From NCBI GenBank assembly GCA_038883335.1, contig JAVZMI010000012.1:1-33135 (forward strand): a stretch of 33,135 bases of DNA. Direction: 5' to 3'. A program made the position numbers and the translations under genes. Source of the DNA: Candidatus Bathyarchaeia archaeon (GTDB lineage: Archaea > Thermoproteota > Bathyarchaeia > Hecatellales > Hecatellaceae). Shown here piece after piece: positions 23,090 to 30,826 of this stretch (position 1 is its first letter; each line of letters opens with the position of its first letter). A model generated the notes under the pieces. The model saw only the letters and a list, made by a program, of their open reading frames with translations, made no database searches and was not told the origin of the DNA.

Positions 23090-23173
23090 TCATTCAGTAA
23101 TTACCTGTTTGCATTTATGAGACTGCCAAAAGCTCCAATATAAAGCTTGAACACTCTTCTCGAATGTATAACG

Positions 23174-24358
23174 CTAACGGGAACCAGCGTATGCCACAAT
23201 TCTACTCGTTAGGTCCTCGATGGCGTTGGTCTTGAGCGCTGTCTCCCTAAACTCCCTAGCCTTAGTAGAATAATCTTTAGAGTTGAGGAGTCTATCGGAC
23301 GCGTTGAGTAGGATCTCTGCCGATATCCTTCTCTGGTCAAGCACCTCGGCTACACCAAGCATCAACGCTGTTTTAGCATTCCCGATTTGCTCAGTCTGCT
23401 CTTGGGTTGGGATCAGAATTAGAGGCTTCCCATAAGCTAAACTCTGGACAGTAGTAGTGTGGCCGCCTCTCCCCACAACGATGTCGCTGGCTTTCAGCAT
23501 CTCGAACCGCTGTGGCAGCCAATTGTAAACCTTAACGTTCTCTCCATAATGGCTGTTGTTAGCGTTGTGCGAATTACCCAAGTCCCCCAGAGATACTACC
23601 ACTTGGTAGCGGTCTGGGAACTTTTTGAATGCCTTCAGAAGCTTCTCCCCAAACCACCTTCTCTCCGAGCGTGGGCCGCTTAGGGCGGCGTAGATGAGAG
23701 GTCTGTCGTCAAGTCCAAACTTCTTACGGATCTCACCAACTTCAGGTAGCTCCTCATACCTGACTGGAAGGATTGGGCCGATGAACTTTACCTTTTCCCG
23801 GTATATTTTCGGGATAAGCATGTTTTGTGCCGCAATTGTATATGGTGGTGGAAAGTCTGGAACTATGATTGTGTCGCTCAGACCCCAGAGAGAAGCTACC
23901 ACTCCAAGGCAGAAAGCCTTGGCAAGGTTTGACACAAACCGGTGGTGGACGAAGCCTGGGGCGATAATATATAATTGGTTAAGTATCGTGAGAACTGGCT
24001 TGCCGAGCATCTTCCCAGCTATTATGGAGGATAGACGGGTGTCTGAAACAATAACATCAGGATTAAACGATGCAATATGCGCAATCTCAGAGACTACCTG
24101 CCTGCCAAAGAATATGAGGTTTCTCACCATGAACCACCGGAATGAACGCCAAGGGTCAACCGCCCCATCCGGCCAATTCCAATACTGGAGGCTTGGAGAT
24201 AAGACGGCTCTGAAACCTGCACTTCTCACATAGTCTACAGCATCCGCATAGGTTGAGAAGAGGGTCTCACAGCCACCTCTATCTAACCTTTTGGCGACCT
24301 CGATACAGCGCCCCGCGTGGCCGAGTCCGATTCCGCAAGGTGCAAAGTAGACTCTGAG
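23174..24358 (-). CDS. MurG/GT28-like glycosyltransferase with disrupted or unrecognised start
   Basis: GT-B fold sugar transferase. The C-terminal half has the nucleotide-sugar site (DIVVGRGGHTTTVQSLAYGK) and IPTQEQTEQIGNA. The first canonical in-frame start is GTG at 24229, but the frame stays open upstream and encodes the essential N-terminal loop (RVYFAPCGIGLGHAGRCIEV) up to about 24358, so the 24229 start would delete the first strand and glycine-rich motif. Between 24358 and the in-frame TAG (24394-24396) there is no ATG, GTG, TTG or CTG. An ATG at 24368-24366 with AGGA well placed upstream lies one base out of frame; removing one base would give M-P-A-A-R-V-Y-F. A recent frameshift, a sequencing indel, or a non-standard start are possible. 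The acceptor is unknown. Confidence 0.75.
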   Translation of the reverse strand, partial: LRVYFAPCGIGLGHAGRCIEVAKRLDRGGCETLFSTYADAVDYVRSAGFRAVLSPSLQYWNWPDGAVDPWRSFRWFMVRNLIFFGRQVVSEIAHIASFNPDVIVSDTRLSSIIAGKMLGKPVLTILNQLYIIAPGFVHHRFVSNLAKAFCLGVVASLWGLSDTIIVPDFPPPYTIAAQNMLIPKIYREKVKFIGPILPVRYEELPEVGEIRKKFGLDDRPLIYAALSGPRSERRWFGEKLLKAFKKFPDRYQVVVSLGDLGNSHNANNSHYGENVKVYNWLPQRFEMLKASDIVVGRGGHTTTVQSLAYGKPLILIPTQEQTEQIGNAKTALMLGVAEVLDQRRISAEILLNASDRLLNSKDYSTKAREFRETALKTNAIEDLTSRIVAYAGSR

Positions 24359-24420
24359 CTGCTGGCATTCTGGAGGTTCCTTCGAGATAACCTATCACCC
24401 CTTAGCCTCAAGCACCACCC

Positions 24421-25050
24421 CTACCGAAGGCTCACCCTCTTGACAGCCCCTTTGGGCGTCTCCTCCATGAAAATTATGGCTTGGAACTTGTAAACCTTAG
24501 TGCCGTTTAGAAGCCATGAGTCCGGAGTTAGACCTGCCTTCATACAGCAGTTAGACAAGAATTCCTCCTCATCCCACCGCCACTCCACAGGAACCTGAGG
24601 TAAGAGAAGCCCCCTGAATCCTCCTCTCTCAACCACCAAACCATCCTCACCGATCCTCACTTGGCGTGGGTAATCTTTAGGGTTCTTCGCTTCTATGAGT
24701 TGCAAAGGCGTCAGGACACTTACCTCCACCAAGATTCGATCTAGCTCTTCAACCGTGAGTGGGTGGAACCTCGGATCGCGGAAGGCCGCATTGAAAGCGG
24801 AGTCTATGGTTGCCTCTGCAAGGGGTAAAATAGCTTCTGGGTAGCCTATACAACCCCTCAGCTCCATACCTTCGTCTGTGATCTTGTTAAGGGTGACAAA
24901 GACTCCACACTCAGTCTTCAACTTGTTGGGTACATCTCCCGGAGGCTTCAGCCTCCTTTTGTTTAGGAGGTATTCGGTTATCGCCGCCCTAGCAAGCCTC
25001 ACTAGGAGTGCTCCCTCCTCGTCTGTGAGTGTAAAATTCAACTTCTCCAC
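24421..25050 (-). CDS. AMMECR1-domain protein
   Basis: Conserved archaeal/eukaryotic AMMECR1 family protein, 209 residues, of unknown biochemical role. The hallmark LRGCIG motif is seen as MELRGCIGYPEAILPL (about residues 62-77), followed by AFRDPRFHPLTVEELDRILVEVSVL and GLLLPQVPVEWRWDEEEFLSNCCMKAGL, all standard family blocks. GTG start at 25050, three bases after the Mut7-C stop, so it is co-transcribed with that gene and dihydroorotase. Confidence 0.93.
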   Translation of the reverse strand: MEKLNFTLTDEEGALLVRLARAAITEYLLNKRRLKPPGDVPNKLKTECGVFVTLNKITDEGMELRGCIGYPEAILPLAEATIDSAFNAAFRDPRFHPLTVEELDRILVEVSVLTPLQLIEAKNPKDYPRQVRIGEDGLVVERGGFRGLLLPQVPVEWRWDEEEFLSNCCMKAGLTPDSWLLNGTKVYKFQAIIFMEETPKGAVKRVSLR

Positions 25051-25053
25051 CGC

Positions 25054-25539
25054 CTAAACATTCTCTAAGTATGAGCGTGCAGCCTTTAAGGTTTGATCTA
25101 TCATCCTCCAATGGCTCCCCTGCCAGTATACCTTCCCACACTTACCGTTAGTGCAAGTCCAAAATTCCCTGTAGCGCTTCAATGTCTCCTGAGGAATCTT
25201 ATCCTTAACTGCGCTCCATTCAACTCTTTTTAAGAGAGAGTTGCATGTTGGGCATCTGGAGGACTCTACCCTTACCCTAAGACTAGCTCCGAATCGCTTT
25301 GAGAACCTTGAGAGCTTTATTGCCTCCTCCTCGCCAACATCTACAAAGTATGCTTCTACTCCTCTGCCTACAGCCCGCCTATAAAGGTCGAGGTCAGAGG
25401 TTAGGAGTATTCGCCCATCTTCCTTTGCTGTATTAATGAGAGTCTCATCTGTAGTGTCAGGTTCATAGACTACGTCGTAACCTAGTAACCGAAGCCACCT
25501 GGTAAACCTGCCTAACATCCCGTCAGCCAAGAACTTCAT
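25054..25539 (-). CDS. Mut7-C family PIN-like RNase with zinc ribbon (DUF82)
   Basis: A 161-residue protein of the Mut7-C RNase family. The N-terminal PIN-like domain (MKFLADGMLGRFTRWLRLLG, then RILLTSDLDLYRR) carries acidic residues expected at a nuclease site; the C-terminal zinc ribbon has CPTC (about 106-109) and CTNGKC (about 139-144). Found across archaea, probably acting in RNA processing or a toxin-like context, but unproven. ATG at 25539 overlaps the dihydroorotase stop by four bases (ATGA), so translation is coupled. Confidence 0.92.
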   Translation of the reverse strand: MKFLADGMLGRFTRWLRLLGYDVVYEPDTTDETLINTAKEDGRILLTSDLDLYRRAVGRGVEAYFVDVGEEEAIKLSRFSKRFGASLRVRVESSRCPTCNSLLKRVEWSAVKDKIPQETLKRYREFWTCTNGKCGKVYWQGSHWRMIDQTLKAARSYLENV

Positions 25540-26900
25540 ACAAACCCACCTGGTGTATGTAGAGTTCCACCTTTCAATATGCTCCCGACACCCCCCTTGC
25601 CTAGGATAGCCCCATCCTCCATGACTAGTTTCCCAGCGACGTAGGTCCTGACTGCCTTACCTTCTGCCTTCCAACCTTCGAAAGGTGAGAACTTGGCCTT
25701 GGAGTAGAAGCTCGCCGTGTCGATTTTATGTTCTCTAGTGGTGTCGATGGCTGTTAAGTCGGCGTCATAGCCTTGCCAAATTTTACCTTTCCGCTCCAGC
25801 TTGAATATTTCTGCTGGTCTCTGAGCAAGTGTCCTTACGAGATCAGCTAATGTGAATTCTCCTTGCCTAATCTTTGTGAGGAGGAGGGGTAGCGTCGTCT
25901 CAAGTCCGGGGATGCCTGGTGAGATCTCCCAGATGTCGGGGTGGTTTTTATCCTCCAGAGTGTGTGGTGCATGGTCGGAGACTAATATGTCGACGGATCC
26001 AGATTGCAAAGCCCTCCAGAGACCTTGCGCCTCTTCTGTGTTTCTCACAGGAGGCGCCGTCAAAGCGAAGCCTCGAAGCCTTTTGAGGGTAGCGTCAGTT
26101 AGGAAAAGATGGTGTGGCGTTACCTCACAAGTGACTTTGAATCCTCTCACTCGCGCATCCATGACCAACTCAAGGGATGACGTCGAGCTTACATGGCATA
26201 TGTGCACTCGAACTCTCCTACTTATGGATCTTAGGATATGAGTTACAGCTTTAACCTCGGCCTCAACGCTGTGAGCTGCTAGATAATCCTCAGGGTTTCG
26301 CCTGCCCTCCGCCTTCAGCCTCTCCTCCATAGATTTAACCGTCGCCTTGTCCTCTGCGTGAAAAGCGACCACTTTACCAAGCCGTGTAGCCTCAGAGGCT
26401 ACCGCTGATAGGACTTCTCCGCTACTCAGGTCAAGCTTTGACCAATCCTTATGCAGGTGGCCTTTAAAGGCAATAGCCCCTTCAACTGCCAAATCGGTCA
26501 TCAACCTAAGATCAGCGGGGAATGAGGCGTAGAATCCGACGTTTACAATTATCTTGCTACTGGCGGTCGCCATCTTCTCCTTGAGATGTTCCCTCGAATC
26601 AGTCATCGGTTTGGTGTTTGGCATATCCAGAACTGTTGTGAAGCCTCCTGCTGCCGCTGCACAAGTTCCAGTGTGGAAGTCTTCCTTAAAGGCAAGTTCA
26701 AGGTCTCTAAGGTGGACGTGAGCGTCTATAAGTCCTGGAAGCAGCACCAAACCATTAAGGTTCTCAACTCGTGAACTTTCCGGCAGGTGTGCCTCCTTCC
26801 CAACCTTCACTATTCTGCCTTCATCGATGGAGACGCCCCCATCGAAGAGCCCCCAAGGGAGGTAGACCTTCGCGCCTAGAAGGTTTAAGTCCACCACCAA
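25536..26900 (-). CDS. pyrC: Dihydroorotase
   Basis: Catalyses the reversible cyclisation of N-carbamoyl-aspartate to dihydroorotate in pyrimidine synthesis. Type I amidohydrolase of 454 residues with metal ligands in DAHVHLRD (59-66), His181 in FHAED, His233/His236 in HICHVSS, and the catalytic Asp309 in SDHAPH; LDMPNT lies at 91-96. Lys146 (AFKGHLH) sits where the bridging lysine is expected. TTG-GTG-GTG codons at 26900 give ambiguous starts; GGGGAT lies upstream. Because hydantoinases share this fold, an allied cyclic-amide role cannot be excluded, but the PNT and HAPH motifs favour PyrC. It is divergent from the inositol-phosphate synthase gene. Confidence 0.9.
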   Translation of the reverse strand: MVVDLNLLGAKVYLPWGLFDGGVSIDEGRIVKVGKEAHLPESSRVENLNGLVLLPGLIDAHVHLRDLELAFKEDFHTGTCAAAAGGFTTVLDMPNTKPMTDSREHLKEKMATASSKIIVNVGFYASFPADLRLMTDLAVEGAIAFKGHLHKDWSKLDLSSGEVLSAVASEATRLGKVVAFHAEDKATVKSMEERLKAEGRRNPEDYLAAHSVEAEVKAVTHILRSISRRVRVHICHVSSTSSLELVMDARVRGFKVTCEVTPHHLFLTDATLKRLRGFALTAPPVRNTEEAQGLWRALQSGSVDILVSDHAPHTLEDKNHPDIWEISPGIPGLETTLPLLLTKIRQGEFTLADLVRTLAQRPAEIFKLERKGKIWQGYDADLTAIDTTREHKIDTASFYSKAKFSPFEGWKAEGKAVRTYVAGKLVMEDGAILGKGGVGSILKGGTLHTPGGFV

Positions 26901-27065
26901 TAGATATCCCCACGCCCTACATAGTTAGGCTTCGATTGAAACGTGACCATACGAGTCTCACGAAAGGAGCCCGGTACCCTAACCTTAGGTTACTGATATA
27001 TAACAAAATTATAACAATTATAACTATTCATTAGTCTATCTTTGAGTATGGAGCGGTGTGCTACA
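26901..27065. promoter_or_regulatory. Divergent promoter region, pyrC / inositol-phosphate synthase
   Basis: The 165-base gap contains TATATA at about 26997-27002 and a direct repeat of AATTATAAC (about 27007-27024), an AT-rich block suited to TBP binding for the plus-strand gene. A short TAACC-tta-GGTTA hairpin precedes it. No RNA gene was recognised. Confidence 0.35.
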
Positions 27066-28133
27066 ATGGGCAAGAAAATACGTACTGCGGTTGTAGGTGT
27101 AGGAAACTGTTGCTCTGCGTTCACACAAGCGGTTCACTATTACGCCCTTGCAGGTAACTCACTTGAGGGTATACCAAACCCCGACATAAGAGGATATAAG
27201 CTTGGTGACATAGAGCTGGTCGCTGCCTTCGACATTGACAAACGAAAGGTAGGCAGAGATTTGAGCGAGGCAATCTTCGCAGCGCCTAATAATTACGATA
27301 AAGTCTGCGAGGTTCCATATGCAGGTGTCAGAGTGGTGAAGGGGCCTGTATTAGATGGTGCCACTGGTATGTTGGCTGGTGCGATACTCCTCTCTGATGA
27401 GCCCGAGGCCGACGTGGTGAGCGTTTTAAAGGAAAGCCGCACGGAAGTTCTGGTCAACCTCCTGCCTGCTGGAGCCGAGGAAGCCTCGAGGTTCTACGCT
27501 GAAGCGTCCCTAAAGGCTGGGTGTGGGTTCATAAATGCGACCCCCACAGCGATAGCCTGTGATCCTCGATATGCAAGAAGATTCGAAGAGGCTGGTCTCC
27601 CACTCGTTGGTGACGACCTCATGAGCCAGATAGGCGGGACTGTACTCCATAAGAAGCTCCTTGAGTTCTTAGTGGAGAGGGGTGTAAAGGTCATGCACAC
27701 CTACCAGTTGGATGTGGGAGGTAGCCTCGAGACCTATAACACCTTGGAACCGTCGAGAAGGGCTTTAAAGAGGGCAGTAAAGACGGATGCCATTGAGAGT
27801 ATACTGCCCTACAACGCTGAGATCGTCGCAGGAACAACCGACTATGTTGACTTCCTCAAGAATTCACGTGTAAGCTACTACTGGATCGAAGGTAGATATT
27901 TTTTGGGCGCACCCTTCGAGATTGATATATACCTCCGTACCGCTGACGCCCCTAACTGCTGTTCAGTGCTCTTCGACTCTATAAGGGGGGTTAAAGTAGC
28001 TCTCGAGAGGAGGATAGGCGGTCCGCTCATAAGCCTCTGCGCCTACGGCTATAAGCGCGCGCCTGTCAAAGGCAAAACCGATGAGGCGCTAAGGTGGTTT
28101 CGCGAGTTTATAGAAGGTAAGAGAGAAAGGTGA
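27066..28133 (+). CDS. ino1: Inositol-1(3)-phosphate synthase (myo-inositol-phosphate synthase)
   Basis: NAD-dependent enzyme converting glucose 6-phosphate to inositol 3-phosphate, the precursor of archaeal phosphatidylinositol-type lipids and of inositol osmolytes. The Rossmann motif AVVGVGNCCSAFTQ starts near residue 6; NLLPAGAEEASRFYAEASLK, INATPTAIACDP and GDDLMSQIGGTVLHKK (about 188-203) are conserved family blocks. Length 355 matches the short prokaryotic form. The frame opens earlier (TTG 27042, ATG 27048), but ATG 27066 has GGTG seven bases upstream and fits homologues that begin M-G-K. It converges on cdhE with 11 bases between. Confidence 0.92.
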   Translation: MGKKIRTAVVGVGNCCSAFTQAVHYYALAGNSLEGIPNPDIRGYKLGDIELVAAFDIDKRKVGRDLSEAIFAAPNNYDKVCEVPYAGVRVVKGPVLDGATGMLAGAILLSDEPEADVVSVLKESRTEVLVNLLPAGAEEASRFYAEASLKAGCGFINATPTAIACDPRYARRFEEAGLPLVGDDLMSQIGGTVLHKKLLEFLVERGVKVMHTYQLDVGGSLETYNTLEPSRRALKRAVKTDAIESILPYNAEIVAGTTDYVDFLKNSRVSYYWIEGRYFLGAPFEIDIYLRTADAPNCCSVLFDSIRGVKVALERRIGGPLISLCAYGYKRAPVKGKTDEALRWFREFIEGKRER

Positions 28134-28144
28134 GATGAGGAGAA

Positions 28145-29560
28145 TTAAGTCGTCGTCCCCTCCTTACCCCATTGCTTATCAAGAAAAGTCTTAACATCTG
28201 CAGAGTCCTTGGGGCCCACTAGGACATCCCAGTTGGTTGCATCTTCGATGTCCCCCTTCAGCCTAGCGGCGAGGCCTGGGATCAGAAGTCTTCGATGCCT
28301 AATCTTTCCTTCCACATTGCTAGTCTTCAACATCTCAGCTATCTTCTCAGCTGTGAACTGCCTCCCAGCCACTGCGACCTCCACCCCCAAACCTCCGGTA
28401 TCTATCACAATAAGGTGACAGTTCACTCCGGATGACTGGAGGTCAGACTCGACTGTGAAGTAGGTTAGAGCGAAGTTTGCGGTTACCAAAAGTGGGGCAT
28501 TCCAGTCAGGCTTACCGATCTCCCTTAACCCTGGGGAGACAGCCACAGGCTTCCTAGGGTCGGTGTAGATGTTCTCCCGGAGCGTGAGGAGTGGAAGTAG
28601 CCCCCACGTCTCGAGAGTGTGGAGGATCTCGAGATCTGCATACTTGACTATTAATGCGGAAGCCAAAGTAAACTCCTTGAAGGCAGTCATCGTAGGGTCG
28701 CTTTCAGGTTTGAGCCATGTTGCCGCCGGGACGCTAAGCAGGGGGAACCCGAAGTCTGGATCCCCCCTCTCGATGGCAGCCCTCCTTATGGCTATATACC
28801 TGCTCAGTGTCTCTTGGAAGCCTCCATCCGGGTTCACCCCGGGGTCAAGAACTAGTTCCTGGAGGCCCATTTCCCTTAAACCCCGTACCACCGATTTGAG
28901 GGTGTTCAGATCGTAGGGAGCCACGACTGCTACTGGAGCATCATATTGGAGGGCAAGTTTACCTACCTCCCGCCAGTTCTCCTCTGTGGCTGCGTATATT
29001 AAAGGTCGTCTCTTCCCAGCCACCTTTAATGCTCCATCCAAGGCGTCGGGGTTAAAAGAGCAGAGGATTAAGGGCATATCTGTGGCTTTCGTAATCTTCT
29101 CAACAACCTCTCCGTAGTGGGTTGGATCGTTGGAAACGGACCTTACAGCTATCAGGTCAAGACCTATGGGATGTGCAAGTCTTGTCACCTGGAAGCTCTC
29201 TATCTCCTTAACTCTCTTGATGAGTTGATCTTCTGTCATAAGGTCGTGAACAGTCACAGCTAGAGCAGTCTTGTTGAAAAAAGCTAGTTCGTGGCGGTAT
29301 AATACTTCCTCGCCACCTATCTTAACGGCTTTATCTCCAACACCGATCACAACCTCCCTCACAGGTGGGGCGAGAAGTTTCTTCAAACTGTTAAGCTTCT
29401 CTTTATTCTGTTCCTCAAAGAGGGGTGGGCAGTCTTGAATTTTAACTGAACGCTCCAGGAGCTTAGCTGCGAACGCCATGCAGGTAGCTTCCCCACATTT
29501 TCTACAATTAGTCTGGGGTAGCAAATTATAGACGTCAATTGTGCCAATCCGCTTAGGCAT
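28145..29560 (-). CDS. cdhE: CODH/ACS corrinoid iron-sulfur protein large subunit (gamma), CdhE
   Basis: Large subunit of the corrinoid/iron-sulfur protein that brings the methyl group from tetrahydropterin to acetyl-CoA synthase. The N-terminal [4Fe-4S] motif is CRKCGEATC...C (Cys19, 22, 27, 44 from the chosen start), used for reductive activation of cobalamin; the rest is the TIM-barrel and C-terminal corrinoid-binding region. The frame opens at 29602 inside cdhD, but ATG at 29560 has a strong GGGAGGG eight bases upstream and gives the family's usual beginning (MPKRIGTIDVYNLLPQTNC). Length is 471. It is the last gene of cdhC-cdhD-cdhE, following cdhD by 20 bases. Confidence 0.95.
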   Translation of the reverse strand: MPKRIGTIDVYNLLPQTNCRKCGEATCMAFAAKLLERSVKIQDCPPLFEEQNKEKLNSLKKLLAPPVREVVIGVGDKAVKIGGEEVLYRHELAFFNKTALAVTVHDLMTEDQLIKRVKEIESFQVTRLAHPIGLDLIAVRSVSNDPTHYGEVVEKITKATDMPLILCSFNPDALDGALKVAGKRRPLIYAATEENWREVGKLALQYDAPVAVVAPYDLNTLKSVVRGLREMGLQELVLDPGVNPDGGFQETLSRYIAIRRAAIERGDPDFGFPLLSVPAATWLKPESDPTMTAFKEFTLASALIVKYADLEILHTLETWGLLPLLTLRENIYTDPRKPVAVSPGLREIGKPDWNAPLLVTANFALTYFTVESDLQSSGVNCHLIVIDTGGLGVEVAVAGRQFTAEKIAEMLKTSNVEGKIRHRRLLIPGLAARLKGDIEDATNWDVLVGPKDSADVKTFLDKQWGKEGTTT

Positions 29561-29580
29561 ATACGTCGCCCTCCCATACC

Positions 29581-30813
29581 TTAGCCTTTCATGGAGACCC
29601 ATTCCTTGTAGGGGAGTGGTTCTGTCTGTTTGAGGCTCATCATCGAGTCAATTATAGTGTTAAGGGTCTTGTAAGACAGGGGATGCATGAGTAAGATCAG
29701 ATCTGCCCCGGCTAGAAGCATCGTGAGAGCGGTTACCGTCTCCCAGAGAGGTCCTCTGAGTTCGACGGGTCCCAGTTCAGGTTTCTTCTTATAGGACTCT
29801 CTAGCTCCCCAAGCGTTGGTTGAGCCTGACATAATTGGCATGTTACAGTCTTTATCGCCATTCAGGGCTGCTAGCCTTAGCCTCTCGAAGACGGTGAAAC
29901 CATACTCTAAGCCATAGCCTAGGGCGCCAGTGTTTGGGTCCATCACTATGTCTTCCCTAGACAATCCAACTTCAGGGTCAAGTAGCTTCTTGTTGAGCTG
30001 CTTCGCGTTGTTGACATCCATCGCGGAGAAGGCTACTACTGCGTGTCCGTGCCTCTTTACAGCCCTCCCTATCCGCTTATAATCATTGTCTAAGGTTGCG
30101 GAATTGATTAGGATTCTTTCACCCTCAGCTACCTCACAGACCTTCTCGAAGACTGCTGGGTCTTTCTCTGGGTTCCCTGAGCCTCCAACCAAGATGGGCA
30201 CATCCACCGCTTGGAGCACATCCTCCACGGTCTTAGCTGCCTCACTCGGGCTGCGGTCTTTGACGAAAGGGTCTGTGCTTACAAGGTGAAGTGAGACCAT
30301 CCTAGCTCCCCACTTCTCCACATAGAGCTTAGCCCACTCAGCTGGATCCTCTAAAACCTCCTTCAGATTTTCTTTAACCGGTTTAGGCAAGGGGACAGGC
30401 GCGTCGAAGAGGTCCAAGGATATTACTGGACCATTGGGGAGAACCCCCTCAAAGCTGCAGAAATGCAGTACCTGCTGGCCACCTAACTTAACTGTGCTAC
30501 CGCGCGTGCCCCCCTCCGACTTCGATGCTCCTATCCTCACCTCAACTATCTTTCCGGGGTACTTATGCACTGGTGGTTCGAACTCCAACCTTGGCAGCGC
30601 CGAAATCTCTTTAACACTGGGTTTTTTGGGAACTTGGGCTGGAGGTAGCCGTGTGAATGGTTGAAATATTAAATGGATCTCATTAGCCGTAATCTTCACA
30701 TTTTGAAACTCCAGTTCCCTGCCAATGTATTTGCCCAGAAGTTCAGAGATAGAGATATGTGTGTTATCTTTGTCACTAAGCTGGGCTTTCTTCTTAGCTT
30801 CTCCCTCTATCAT
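29581..30813 (-). CDS. cdhD: CODH/ACS corrinoid protein small subunit (delta), CdhD
   Basis: Small subunit of the corrinoid/iron-sulfur protein, 410 residues, a TIM-barrel protein that pairs with CdhE. Diagnostic blocks: LGGQQVLHFCSFEG (about 107-120), SLDLFDAPVPLPKP, SLHLVSTDPFVKDRSPSEAA, VDVPILVGGSGNPEKDP and VMDPNTGALGYGLEYGF. ATG at 30813 with GGGTGA eight bases upstream. The cdhC stop is 13 bases before it and cdhE 20 bases after, so this is one operon. Confidence 0.95.
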   Translation of the reverse strand: MIEGEAKKKAQLSDKDNTHISISELLGKYIGRELEFQNVKITANEIHLIFQPFTRLPPAQVPKKPSVKEISALPRLEFEPPVHKYPGKIVEVRIGASKSEGGTRGSTVKLGGQQVLHFCSFEGVLPNGPVISLDLFDAPVPLPKPVKENLKEVLEDPAEWAKLYVEKWGARMVSLHLVSTDPFVKDRSPSEAAKTVEDVLQAVDVPILVGGSGNPEKDPAVFEKVCEVAEGERILINSATLDNDYKRIGRAVKRHGHAVVAFSAMDVNNAKQLNKKLLDPEVGLSREDIVMDPNTGALGYGLEYGFTVFERLRLAALNGDKDCNMPIMSGSTNAWGARESYKKKPELGPVELRGPLWETVTALTMLLAGADLILLMHPLSYKTLNTIIDSMMSLKQTEPLPYKEWVSMKG

Positions 30814-30826
30814 TTAGGTATTCACC

